64,000 nucleotides of DNA, from the NCBI RefSeq assembly GCF_921293095.1, contig NW_025791724.1:62001-126000 (forward strand). Reading direction: 5' to 3'. Under the pieces are notes generated by a model that worked only from the letters and a program-made list of their open reading frames with translations, had not been told where the DNA came from and searched no databases. The translations under genes were made by a program, and so were the position numbers. The stretch is from Ischnura elegans (taxonomy: Eukaryota > Arthropoda > Insecta > Odonata > Coenagrionidae). Shown one piece after another: positions 46,537 through 55,734 of the stretch (positions are counted from its first letter, which is position 1; the number at the start of each line of letters is the position of its first letter).

Positions 46537-49500
46537 TAACGCATTAATTGATGCGCCGAAGGCGCGATTATAGCTGTACCGGTGAACCCAATTCACCCTA
46601 ACCAGCCAGGTTACATTAGAACAATTTTTGTGCGCAGTTGTTTGTGTTGTGAGGGTAGTGATTTGTTTGTGTGAGCAGAAACTTAAAACTATTGAGGAGG
46701 TAGATATTTAAATTGGGATTAATTTAATACAATATTACATAATAACAGGTTATCTTTACCTTGATGATAAGGAGTTTGTTACATTTTGCTATGGATGATG
46801 AGGGTGGAGTTACTTTACTCTCTTTTTATACATCTTTATATTTTTTTTTTTTATTTTATGTTTTCTTTTATAATTTTTTATTTTTGTTTTCCATATTTTA
46901 TCATTTTTTTTTCCTTTCTTTTCTTTTTATATTATTTAATTTTTTTTATTATTTTATTTTATATTTATTTTTTATTTTTATTTATTTTTTTTTTCTTTTC
47001 TTTTCGTTTTATAATATCATCATTAATTGTTAGATTAGATATGACATTTTTTTTTTTTTTTTTTTTTTTTTAATTAAACTTTCTATTGAGAATTACATAT
47101 TGTAATGTCTTTTTACAGTATTACTATAAACCGTTAAACGAGGTGACTAAATCTACAAGAAGGAAAGATACAAGATAGACTCATAGGCGAGTAATTTGTT
47201 GAGGCAGTTTGTATGTGGTGAGGGTAGTTGGGTCATAGTCCCATAAATCTGTAATTGAAGTGTTATGAGTTGCCCCGAGCCTGGACTTAAAATTGTTGGC
47301 TAATTTAGAAATGAATTGGGTTACTGTGGGAAGGTTGTGAAATTTAAGAACGTCTGCGATTCTGACATATCTAGATAAGTTTAGGAGATGGCGAAGGGAA
47401 ATGTTTTGGAAGCTTTCCAATTTACGTCTTATTGTTGGGGAGAGTGCAAATATCTCGCAGCCATATAGAAGAGTAGGTCTAACCGTGGAGGTGTAGAGTT
47501 TGACTCTGCCGCTGTGAGAGAGGGGGGAGGTTTTGGAGCATAGTGCGACAATTGCCTGTCTAACTCCTCTGGCTTTGTTGGTGCAGTATTTCAAGTGAGG
47601 GTTGTATGATAACTTTTCGTCTAGCAGAACTCCAAGGAATTTGTGGGTTGATGCTCTTGGTATTCGAGTTTTGTTTATGAAGGGTGATGTTTGTGGTGCG
47701 AATTTACGTCTTTGTGAGAAATGAATATGTGTGCTTTTGGCGGCGTTGATTTTTATTTTCCATGTTTTTGTCCAGTTGTTGATGTGTTTTAAGTGAGTGT
47801 TAAGTTTGTTAATGTTGGTGTCTCCCCGCCGTGACGTCGCCGCTATGGCGGTGTCATCAGCGTACATGTGAAGTGAAGTGTTTGATGTATGTGGCATGTC
47901 GTTTACGAATAGTGTAAATAGTAGTGGACTGAGAATTGATCCTTGCGGAACTCCTGCCTCCATTGGTCTGAGGGATGAATGTGTTTTAGCTTCGGCGACT
48001 AGGAATTGTCTCTTGAGAAGGTATTCCCTTATGAATAGTATGTCAGGAAGAGGTAGTTTTATTTGATTAAGTTTGAATAATAAGCCTTTATGCCAGACTT
48101 TGTCGAATGCGCGCGCAACATCTAGGAACACCGCGTCCGTTACAAGGCGGCGTTTGAAATTATGGCTTATTTTCTCAACAAGTCTGAGTATTTGGTGGAG
48201 GGCTGAGGTGTGTTTTCTAAACCCATGCTGTTCGGGTCTGATTATGTTGTTATCAGCGGTGAATGAGTCGAGTCTGTTGAGTACTAGGATTTCAAGTATC
48301 TTGGAGAGATTTGATAACAGGGATATAGGGCGAGAGTTGCCCGGGATTTTTGGGTCTTTCCCTGGTTTGGGAAGAAGAACGACTTTGGCTTTTTTCCAGG
48401 TTGCAGGGAAGTGTGGAAGATTGAAACAGTGGTTGAGTAGGTTAGAAAGGAGAAGGGGGAATTTTGGACATCTGGCGGCAAATCTGAGTTGAGAGTTACT
48501 GATATTGTCGAGGCCTGGAGCTTTTTTAACTGGGAGAGAATTTAACAGAGCTAGGATTTCGGAAGGAGTGGCAAGAGTGATGCTGGCGTTGGAGCTTAGA
48601 GGCAGATTTTTCGTAAAGTTGTTGACCTCAACTTCAATTGGTGAGGAGGATTTGTCCAGTGACATGGTCATTTGTAGATGATCTGCTTGAATCTCGACTT
48701 TTTTACTGGGATCGAAGATAAGAGTAGAGTTTACTGATAAGGGATGGTACATAGTTTTATTTGTTTGTTTTAAGGATTTAACAGTTTTCCAGATGGGTAT
48801 TTTGCCGTTAGGGACAGGGTTGTCAAATGTTAGTTTTTGTATGTGTCTTTCCCAGTGGTGACGTTTCACGATGCAAATTTCAGACTTGACTTGAGTAGAA
48901 AGGCGGTTGTATAAGGTCTTGTCTAGGGGATCTCTGTGGATTTGCCATAAACGGCGAGCAATGTTGCGGCGCTTTATGAGGTCGACTAAATACTGGGGGA
49001 GTTTGTCGTGGCATTTGTTACGGGGAGTGAATGAGCGTGAGGCTCTTTGTTTGGCTGAGTTCAGAGCGGATGTAATAAGGTTGACTTGGGTGTCAATGGT
49101 TGCAGGGGTTGGAATTTCAATAGTGTTGATTTTAGAAAGGGAGTCATTGAGGTATGTGATGTATTTGTCCCAGTCCGTGACGTTCATTTCGGATGGTGCA
49201 ATGGGGTAATAGTGTAAAGGAAGTGAGAAATATAAGGGGAGGTGGTCAGATGTGAAGGAGTAGATTACAGAGGGAGTGAATGAGGTTGGGAGATTGTGAG
49301 CAAGACCAAAGTCAATCACGTCACATGATTTTCGGGCATAGTGAGTAGGGGAGAGTGGAGCTAAGATTTGAAAATTTTTGTTTTTTATGTAGGAGTGTAA
49401 GATTTTTCCGTGCTTGTTAGACGTGTTACTATTCCAAGCTGGGTGTTTGCAATTCCAGTCGCCGAAGTATATGCCGTTTTGGGTGGAGAACAGGTGATCC

Positions 49501-49692
49501 AGATCGTCCACTGAAAATTTTGTGTGTGGTCTGCGGTATAAAGAGTAAAGGTGTAACGGACCGTCTTTAGTGTTTATCGAAATACCAAGAGCTTCGAATT
49601 TGTTTGGGTCAGGTGAGTTTAGAAGGGCGTGGGGAATGTGTTTACGGATTAGGATGGCTACTCCTCCGCCTCGTGTTAGGCGGTCCAGTCTG
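46537..49692 (-). mobile_element. Jockey-clade LINE, 5'-truncated ORF2-bearing copy B
   Basis: A 3156-bp minus-strand element with the same terminal 3' sequence and hairpin as the A copies, a diverged T-rich stretch (plus sense, about 46830-47070), and ORF2 open to its 5' end. It starts within the endonuclease domain, so ORF1 and the first part of ORF2 are missing: a normal 5' truncation. The 5' side is flanked by TGATTAGAACC (49693-49703), 11 bases of the same target. It shows what the A copies have lost. Confidence 0.88.
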
Positions 49693-49724
49693 TGATTAGA
49701 ACCGTGTCTGTGTGGCTTATACAT
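47181..49724 (-). CDS. LINE ORF2 (Jockey-type endonuclease-reverse transcriptase), 5'-truncated copy B
   Basis: The frame is open for 847 codons; the first ~11 are host flank with a chance ATG, so LINE coding starts near 49692. A partial APE endonuclease comes first (GGGVAILIRKHIP, YFGDWNCKHPAWNS, DVIDFGL, SDHLPLYF); its first catalytic strand is missing. The reverse transcriptase follows: KKAPGLDNISN, NSRPISLLSNLSKILE, VFLDVARAFDKVWH, GVPQGSILSPLLF and catalytic MYADDTA with YADD near residue 620. The family is Jockey by its overall motif set. With no endonuclease start it cannot nick DNA normally, but the reverse transcriptase is open. Confidence 0.92.
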   Translation of the reverse strand: MYKPHRHGSNHRLDRLTRGGGVAILIRKHIPHALLNSPDPNKFEALGISINTKDGPLHLYSLYRRPHTKFSVDDLDHLFSTQNGIYFGDWNCKHPAWNSNTSNKHGKILHSYIKNKNFQILAPLSPTHYARKSCDVIDFGLAHNLPTSFTPSVIYSFTSDHLPLYFSLPLHYYPIAPSEMNVTDWDKYITYLNDSLSKINTIEIPTPATIDTQVNLITSALNSAKQRASRSFTPRNKCHDKLPQYLVDLIKRRNIARRLWQIHRDPLDKTLYNRLSTQVKSEICIVKRHHWERHIQKLTFDNPVPNGKIPIWKTVKSLKQTNKTMYHPLSVNSTLIFDPSKKVEIQADHLQMTMSLDKSSSPIEVEVNNFTKNLPLSSNASITLATPSEILALLNSLPVKKAPGLDNISNSQLRFAARCPKFPLLLSNLLNHCFNLPHFPATWKKAKVVLLPKPGKDPKIPGNSRPISLLSNLSKILEILVLNRLDSFTADNNIIRPEQHGFRKHTSALHQILRLVEKISHNFKRRLVTDAVFLDVARAFDKVWHKGLLFKLNQIKLPLPDILFIREYLLKRQFLVAEAKTHSSLRPMEAGVPQGSILSPLLFTLFVNDMPHTSNTSLHMYADDTAIAATSRRGDTNINKLNTHLKHINNWTKTWKIKINAAKSTHIHFSQRRKFAPQTSPFINKTRIPRASTHKFLGVLLDEKLSYNPHLKYCTNKARGVRQAIVALCSKTSPLSHSGRVKLYTSTVRPTLLYGCEIFALSPTIRRKLESFQNISLRHLLNLSRYVRIADVLKFHNLPTVTQFISKLANNFKSRLGATHNTSITDLWDYDPTTLTTYKLPQQITRL
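49693..49703 (+). repeat. LINE target-site copy 3 (unit 2)
   Basis: TGATTAGAACC, 11 of the 13 bases of the common target, on the H2B side of copy B. Confidence 0.8.
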
Positions 49725-49857
49725 TTTATGGCCTGCCGCTGGCCGACTGCTCCGTCTACTCGACCAATCCGGTGTCGGCGAGTCCCGACTTCACGGCATA
49801 TAATAAAAATCTAGCCAAAAATTTTCATTCTCGCTGCTACGCAACGTTGGTACCAAC
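49704..49857. promoter_or_regulatory. Remaining half of the H2A-H2B promoter, unit 2
   Basis: H2B CCAAT box at 49764-49768 and TATA box at 49798-49807. The stranded minus-strand TATAAG that probably once served H2A is at 49716-49721. Confidence 0.75.
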
Positions 49858-50229
49858 ATGCCACCCAAGACTAGCGGAAAGGCTGCCAAGAAGGCCGGCA
49901 AGGCCCAGAAGAACATCTCCAAGGGAGACAAGAAGAAGAAGCGCAGGAGGAAGGAGAGCTACGCAATCTACATCTACAAGGTCTTGAAGCAGGTCCACCC
50001 TGACACCGGTATCTCCTCCAAGGCCATGAACATCATGAACTCCTTCGTCAACGACATCTTCGAGAGGATCGCCGCCGAGGCTTCCCGTCTCGCTCATTAC
50101 AACAAGCGCTCCACCATCACCTCCAGGGAGGTGCAGACCGCCGTCAGGCTCCTGCTCCCCGGTGAACTGGCCAAGCACGCCGTGTCTGAGGGCACCAAGG
50201 CTGTGACCAAGTACACCAGCTCCAAGTAA
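49858..50229 (+). CDS. H2B: Histone H2B, unit 2
   Basis: The 123-aa H2B is identical in protein to 10951-11322 ([12 protein letters not shown] start, AVTKYTSSK end). Its promoter boxes are intact on the H2B side of the LINE insertions, and a histone stem-loop lies 21 nt past the stop. Core histone, dimer partner of H2A. Confidence 0.98.
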   Translation: MPPKTSGKAAKKAGKAQKNISKGDKKKKRRRKESYAIYIYKVLKQVHPDTGISSKAMNIMNSFVNDIFERIAAEASRLAHYNKRSTITSREVQTAVRLLLPGELAKHAVSEGTKAVTKYTSSK

Positions 50230-50250
50230 ATTACTTGGTAGCGCCCCAAC

Positions 50251-50266
50251 GGCCCTTTTTAGGGCC
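50251..50266 (+). terminator. Histone 3' stem-loop of H2B, unit 2
   Basis: GGCCCTTTTTAGGGCC, as in unit 1. Confidence 0.95.
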
Positions 50267-51170
50267 CTACATCATTCAGTGTGATGTTTCCATTGCTTAC
50301 TTCAACGACAAAAACGAAGTTCCACTTTAAAATTCACAACGGTAGTCCATATCTCATTTTCAGTGCTCAGAAGGTCCTAATTGTTATGATTACTCCTTGG
50401 TTGCCATAGCAACAGATTGTTGATCATTCATCAGTTATTTCATTCCAACAGTCGGTGATTGTTGGCGTCGCATTGTCAAAGCGAAGTGTGACGGTGTCTC
50501 CGGGCTCTCTCAAATGTTCAAGTTCAAAAATCGTTTTTCCACGAGCATAACAGATACAATGTTCCCACAAATTAATAATTTATGCAACATTATTTTCTCT
50601 TTCCTTATCTTCATGGCAGATGTTTTTCCTTTCCCTCTATCGCGTACATGAATTTCTACTATCGCTATATGTAAAGTCCTCCGTAACGTCTCCACAGTTC
50701 CTCGTTGCATGACAATCCGTCCAGTGCGTTCAAATTTTGTCTACTTGCAGCCGCACGAGACGATCGTTAACGTTATTTCCTTGTTATGACAACAAAAGGC
50801 ACTTTGTAACTCAGAAAACTGGTGGGACTGTTTCTCTTACGTCAAACCGTTTATCCGTTATTCCATCATTTTCAGTTCACTCCATATTCCACGTTGGCAG
50901 CCCATTGTAATCCATCTTCGAAAGCCTCTACTTTGTCACGGGAGGTCCGCGCTTCAGCTGTCTTCCTTTCCGCAACATTTATGAAAACTAACTCTTACAG
51001 ATCCATTTCCGAAACTGATACTTTTGAAATGGAAATTTTTTATGCGCCGTTGATGCTCAATTTCATTCCTGTATGACATTTCACTCCAAATTGTTACAAA
51101 GTCAGATAGTGAACTATCGAATCTAATCACCGAATGAGTATAACATTCTTCAAAAGCCATACATATCTTC
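50267..51170. other. H2B-5S spacer, unit 2
   Basis: Copy of 11360-12263 with rare substitutions. No gene seen. Confidence 0.65.
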
Positions 51171-51196
51171 GCCAACGGCCATACCACGTTGAATAC
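51171..51196 (+). pseudogene. 5S rRNA gene, 5' fragment (nt 1-26), unit 2
   Basis: GCCAACGGCC followed by ATACCACGTTGAATAC is the exact 5S start. It is interrupted 11 nt further in than the unit 1 gene, by a different LINE. The remainder resumes at 54403. Confidence 0.93.
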
Positions 51197-51273
51197 GCGA
51201 GGCGAGAGGACGTCTAGAGAGAGAGCTCCCGACCGTATTTTGTTTTTCGTGGATTTCGGAACCGGTTCTAAGC

Positions 51274-51302
51274 CCCGGCGATCGCACCCTGCGATCGCCG
51301 GG
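51274..51302 (+). repeat. 5' UTR hairpin of second 5S-inserted LINE
   Basis: CCCGGCGATCGC and GCGATCGCCGGG form a perfect 12-bp stem (13 with the inner A-T) around a CCC loop. It shares the GGCGATCG core with the hairpin at 12368-12393. Confidence 0.8.
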
Positions 51303-51418
51303 AGCCTTGCTGAGTGCGGGCTCGGACAGTTTTGCGATTTTGTGACGCGACTAAAAAAACGTGTGACACACGTAAGTGTGTTTAAACAAGTTAAACTCTA
51401 GTGCAACAGGGGTTAGCC

Positions 51419-52741
51419 ATGGAATACCCAAAGGTCAACACCCTATGTTTGGAGTTTGAGAAGAATTTTGAAGCACCACAGCCCCTAGAGATCCATGATT
51501 TCATCATGTCAGAGCTCGGGGTTCGGATCGAAGAGGCAGTAGCGGTAGTAATAACAAACAAAAGAAGAACGATTTTTTTGAAATTGAAGACGGAGGGAAG
51601 AATGGAAGAAATACTCGCCGCAGGCGAGTCAAGGAAGATGGGCAACAGGGAGGTGAAGATTACATCGGCGAGTAGAAGAGTGACAATTGTTAAAGTTCAC
51701 CTGCTGAATATCGAGGTACCGAGGGAGGAGGTGTTGAAGGCACTTGCGCCTTACGGAAAGATAATCGACTACCAACTAAACACTTGGGCTGGCCCGAAAA
51801 CGTTAGCGGGCACTTACACGGGTGCCCGCAGCGTCAAAATGGAATTGACAAAAGACATCCCGTCGTATCTACAGGTGGCTAGATACAGAGCAGCGATTTA
51901 TTATTACGGGCAAAAGCCGACGTGCTCTAGGTGTGGGGAGACATCGCATTTGAGGATAAACTGCCCACTCATACTAAGTGTGGGCCCCAACTCTACGTAC
52001 GCCGAGAGGGTGAGGGGGGAAGATCCCATGGAAGTGAGCGAAATAGGTAAAGAACAAACTCAAATGGAAGAAGAGGTGGAGAGAGCGGTGCGGGAGCAAA
52101 GCGAGAACACGCAGGAAGGAGAAGAAACCAAGGGGGGAAACATTCCGGCGGTGGAAGAGCAACAAGGGACTGAGATGAAAGTGGACAAGAGTGACATCGA
52201 AGAAGTTTCCGGGGGGAGTGGAAAAACAGAGGGTGCAGGAGCTACTCCGGAAGCAGAGAATATGGAGTCGGACAACAACACAACACGAAGAAGACGAAAA
52301 AGAAACAGCGGAAGGCGAGGAAAAAGAAAAAATTCAACGTCGCCGACAGGGTCGGGAGGAGGCACAGAAGAGGGAGAGAGGAACATAGACGAATATTCGT
52401 CGAACACATCAAATGCTGAGATGGAGGTCGAGGAAATAATTATAGAAGACGAGGAAGACAAGGAGGAAGAGGCCGAAACGAAAGAGGGTTGGACCGTTCC
52501 CAAGACTTCTTTCCCCGTGCCGAAAGATTTTACTTTTACCATGGGGAGGGAGACTGACGAAGAAACAACAGAAGAAGAAGAAGAACCAGGAGTGTCAAGA
52601 TTGTGGCAGAAGAGTGGACATAGAATGACAAAACTACAAAGTGAAACAGAAACACTTAAAAAAGCATTTCTTAAACAAAACACTGATTCCGAAAAGAGAG
52701 AGCTAAAGAAAACGAAAAAACACAAGGCACAACAGAAATGA
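51419..52741 (+). CDS. ORF1 of second 5S-inserted LINE
   Basis: The 440-aa putative RNA-binding protein starts at the first ATG of the frame, in a gccATGG context (MEYPKVNTLCLEFEKN). An RRM-like region lies at about residues 80-150 (VTIVKVHLLNIEVP, then YTGARSVKMEL), followed by one CCHC knuckle CSRCGETSHLRINC at about 165-180. The rest is a long Glu/Lys-rich, probably disordered tail with a basic patch (RRRRKRNSGRRGKRK). It is homologous to the ORF1 at 12703-14139 in the RRM-knuckle part. Its TGA stop overlaps the ORF2 ATG (ATGA, 52738-52741), an arrangement that LINEs such as SART1 use for stop-restart translation. Confidence 0.88.
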   Translation: MEYPKVNTLCLEFEKNFEAPQPLEIHDFIMSELGVRIEEAVAVVITNKRRTIFLKLKTEGRMEEILAAGESRKMGNREVKITSASRRVTIVKVHLLNIEVPREEVLKALAPYGKIIDYQLNTWAGPKTLAGTYTGARSVKMELTKDIPSYLQVARYRAAIYYYGQKPTCSRCGETSHLRINCPLILSVGPNSTYAERVRGEDPMEVSEIGKEQTQMEEEVERAVREQSENTQEGEETKGGNIPAVEEQQGTEMKVDKSDIEEVSGGSGKTEGAGATPEAENMESDNNTTRRRRKRNSGRRGKRKNSTSPTGSGGGTEEGERNIDEYSSNTSNAEMEVEEIIIEDEEDKEEEAETKEGWTVPKTSFPVPKDFTFTMGRETDEETTEEEEEPGVSRLWQKSGHRMTKLQSETETLKKAFLKQNTDSEKRELKKTKKHKAQQK

Positions 52742-53958
52742 AAGACAGAAAATCACACATAAATTCGGGGGGGTTGGGGGAAATAGGAAAAGTACGCTGT
52801 ACTGATATCATTTTCTCAAAATTTATTACAGGACAAAAGATGCAGCCTTGCTGGGGGAGCGGAAACGGGAGCAAGAAGTCCGGTGAATCGACGAGAGCTG
52901 AGATTCTACACACCAAGGTTGGCAGCCCGTGCTGCAGAGGCCAGAGCAACGAGACACCGAGGGCTATTTTTAGCCTCAGAGTCGGAGAAAACCCGTTACG
53001 TGACCCACTTCGGTGCGAGGAATGCCGAGCAGCGGGAACAAAGCAGGCTGACACATCACAATGGCGAAGCAAAGGCAAGAAACGAGAATGTGTTTTGATA
53101 AGATACAACTATGCACTAATGTTTAAAATAGAAAATGCAAATCGAGTTTTATCTATATGTTCGATGTTAATGACCGTAAGGTATTTTTATTACGGGTTCA
53201 CTTTAAAAACAAATGAACACGAAAAAGTAAGAGGAAGTTTTAAGACTAAAAATACAATGTTTGCCTCATACGCCCAGTTAGCCCAGGGGATGTGTCGCGG
53301 GCTACCGCCCAGATTTGTGGGAAAACGCAGGTTCGAACCCAAGCAAGAACTTTCAAAGATGTGTTTTTTCCGCTCAATTTCCTTTCTAAATTTTATATCT
53401 TCTTTGTGTCTTTTATTGGTATTAATGATCATAGTGTGTTCCTATTACGAGCTCAATTTAAAAACAAATGAACACGAAAAAGTAAGAGGAAGTTTTAAGA
53501 CTAAAAATACAGTGTTTGCCTCAAGCGCCCAGTTAGCCCAGGGGATGTGTCGCGGGCTACTGCCAAGACCTGTGGGAAAACGCAGGTTCGAACCCAAGCA
53601 AGGACTTTCAAAGATGTGTTTTTTACGCTCAATTTCCTTTCTAAATTTTGTATCTTCTTTGTGTACTTTATTAGTATTAATGATCATAGTGTGTTCCTAT
53701 TACGAGCTCAATTTAAAAACTAATGAACACGAAAAAGTAAGAGGAAGTTTTAAGACCAAAACTACAGTGTTTACCTCATGCGCCCAGATAGCCCAGGGGA
53801 TGTGTCGCGGGATACTGCCAAGACCTGTGGGAAAACGCAGGTTCGAACCCAGGCAAGGACTTTCAAAGATGTATTTTTTACGCTCAATTTTCCTACTAAT
53901 TTTTATATCTTCTTTTTGTCTGTTATTGGTTTTCTCCTTTTCACGATATGATGGTTAA
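52738..53958 (+). pseudogene. Remnant ORF2 fused to repeat-encoded sequence
   Basis: A 406-codon open frame begins in the ATGA overlap with ORF1. Its first ~35 residues (HINSGGLGEIGKVRCTDIIF) look like the first strand and helix of an APE endonuclease. The catalytic middle, the reverse transcriptase and most of the C-terminus are absent. The frame then runs through sequence whose other frame (52883-53098) may be the old ORF2 tail, and on through three 85-codon repeats, each with a hydrophobic stretch (SSLCLLLVLMIIVCSYY). It may be translated, but I would not assign a function. Confidence 0.45.
53191..53945 (+). repeat. Three 255-bp tandem repeats with B-box-like motifs
   Basis: AATGAACACGAAAAAGTAAG recurs at 255-bp spacing (units beginning near 53191, 53446 and 53701). 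Each unit has a TAGCCCAGGGGA segment and a perfect CAGGTTCGAACCC B-box (for example 53329-53340), as in tRNA-derived promoters. 255 is a multiple of three and all units are open in one frame. Confidence 0.85.
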
Positions 53959-54180
53959 CTTATATCACGTCAAAACATTTCATGGAAATCGTAACATTTA
54001 ACGCAGCGGGTATTATAAATCCTGCAAAAAATAAACAAATATTTTAAATGAGTGACTGTTTGAGCTAAAAGCTGAATATGTTAATTTATCTTTCACGATT
54101 TTTGTAGATTTTGTTTTATAACCTCGTAATATGTGAATTTGTGAAAAGTTTTGTTGCTCGGTTTACTATTCCGAACATAA

Positions 54181-54260
54181 GAGCAGTGATAGCCTAGTGG
54201 ATCGACGTCCGGCTGGTGAGGGGAGAGTTTTGCTGTGTTCGGCCGGGCGTTCAAATCAAA
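54181..54260 (+). other. tRNA-like module in 3' UTR of second 5S-inserted LINE
   Basis: AGCCTAGTGGATCGACGTCC followed by CCGGGCGTTCAAATC. It is homologous to the modules at 17522-17606 and 17815-17898, with a decayed B-box. Not a tRNA gene. Confidence 0.5.
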
Positions 54261-54402
54261 TTTTGCTTTTTGGAATATTGCAAACCTAGTGGTATCATAT
54301 GTCCTTTATGTCTTGTTTATAAAAAGAGGTCTAAATTCAAATGTTAAAAATTTTGTCTGTAATGTTTTGTGGAAAAGAACAATAAAAAAAAAATTTTGAA
54401 TC

Positions 54403-54500
54403 AATACACCGGTTCTCGTCCGATCACCGAAGTTAAGCAACGTCGGGCCCGGATAGTACTTGGATGGGTGACCGCCTGGGAACACCGGGTGCTGTTGGTA
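54403..54500 (+). pseudogene. 5S rRNA gene, 3' part (nt 22-119), unit 2
   Basis: Resumes with the duplicated AATAC and continues to the 5S end, with box A, intermediate element and box C intact and a T-run following. Identical over its length to the unit 1 3' part. Confidence 0.93.
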
Positions 54501-55719
54501 TCACTTTTTATTTTTTTCCCCTATCCTTATGATAACTAATTACAAGTTATTCACCACATGCATGCGTTGAAGGATGTGCATTGCATTTTCTTTCGCGTGA
54601 AATGGCAGTACTCCCACTTCCTTCAAGTGAAACGATTGAAACACGCCACTTCAGTTTTCCCAGTTAACTTTTCCTTATCGCGCAGAACGCTGCCTTTGTG
54701 CAGTCCATGCCATTTCTTAGGCCCATACCATTCCTTCCGTATTCTACACGTAAGTTACTCACATCGTACATACTGAAAAAAATCATATCGCTCGAGTAAA
54801 TTCCGTAAGTGTAGTAAATGACATCTCATGAAGGAAACGTCGGTGATTACAGCGAAAATTATATTGTTCCACGAACGATCGATATAACTTTTTTATTCAC
54901 CACTCTTGGATAATATATTTCTGTTCCTAGGTTGATACATTCGTTATGTCATTCATAGAGAAACCGCGCTTAAAACAGTCAAGCCCGGAAAATTTAAATA
55001 AAGTAATGTAACGCCGAACAATATACTTCTCGAAATTATTCCTTGAGAGAACTGCTTTTCCTGTCTGCATTCCATAATGCTCCATTTCCAGCGAATCCAT
55101 TTTTAAAATTGAATGCATACCCAAAATAATTTCGATCATGAAACAGTTGACACAACAACAGGCGACATTTACTAAGCGATGGGAGCTGAAAGAAATCGCC
55201 ATTACAGTAACAAGCACACCGTTGCTACAGACATTTTTCAGAAACACATTTTCAAATATCGAGTACATGAAATAACGGAATTGAGAGACACTAAAGCACA
55301 TCCGACTACTGCGGGAAACTGGCAACTATTAAACTTAAAAAAATATTTTAACTCAGCTACCACGAGCTATGCATTGCCAGAAAATGCCGAGAAAAATTCT
55401 TTAAAAAAAGAAGACGAAGGTCAATTTGTGAAATGCTTTCAACGATTAGTATTCTCCTTTTAGATTTTCTGGAAACGAAAATTAATTCATAGCGTAATAA
55501 TTAAAACCCTGCTACGTGCGATTCCCTTCATTAACTGGATCGGCTATTGATCATTCATCATTCCTTTTCTTACACGTGTGTAGCGTCAAAAGGTGGAAGA
55601 TACAAACGACGTAATGTCAGCTGTCACTGACAAACTTGCAACAATGTAATAATTAATCTCGTCATCCGCATCCCGGGACAAGTATTGCATCGTGAGTGCT
55701 CAAAAAGTAACACGCGCTG

Positions 55720-55734
55720 CCGCTAGATGGTGCG
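55720..55734 (+). promoter_or_regulatory. CTCF-like motif 1, unit 2
   Basis: CCGCTAGATGGTGCG, identical to the unit 1 motif. Confidence 0.4.

Larger units (their letters stand above)
51197..54402 (+). mobile_element. Second Tx1-type LINE in 5S rRNA, ORF2-deleted
   Basis: A 3206-bp element in the first 5S gene of unit 2. It has a 5' UTR hairpin, an ORF1 homologous to that at 12703-14139, an ORF2 reduced to its start plus tail sequence, three 255-bp tandem repeats and one tRNA-like module. Its end is TTTTGAATC, the same as in the unit 1 element. The target duplication is AATAC (51192-51196 and 54403-54407). It lacks the reverse transcriptase, so it must rely on another element. It is a separate family from the unit 1 element, since the ORF1s are only moderately alike. 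Confidence 0.88.

Noticed and set aside
46830-47073. Phe/Ile-rich open frames in the T-rich tract of LINE copy B
   Set aside because: They are translations of low-complexity poly-T sequence in the LINE 3' UTR.
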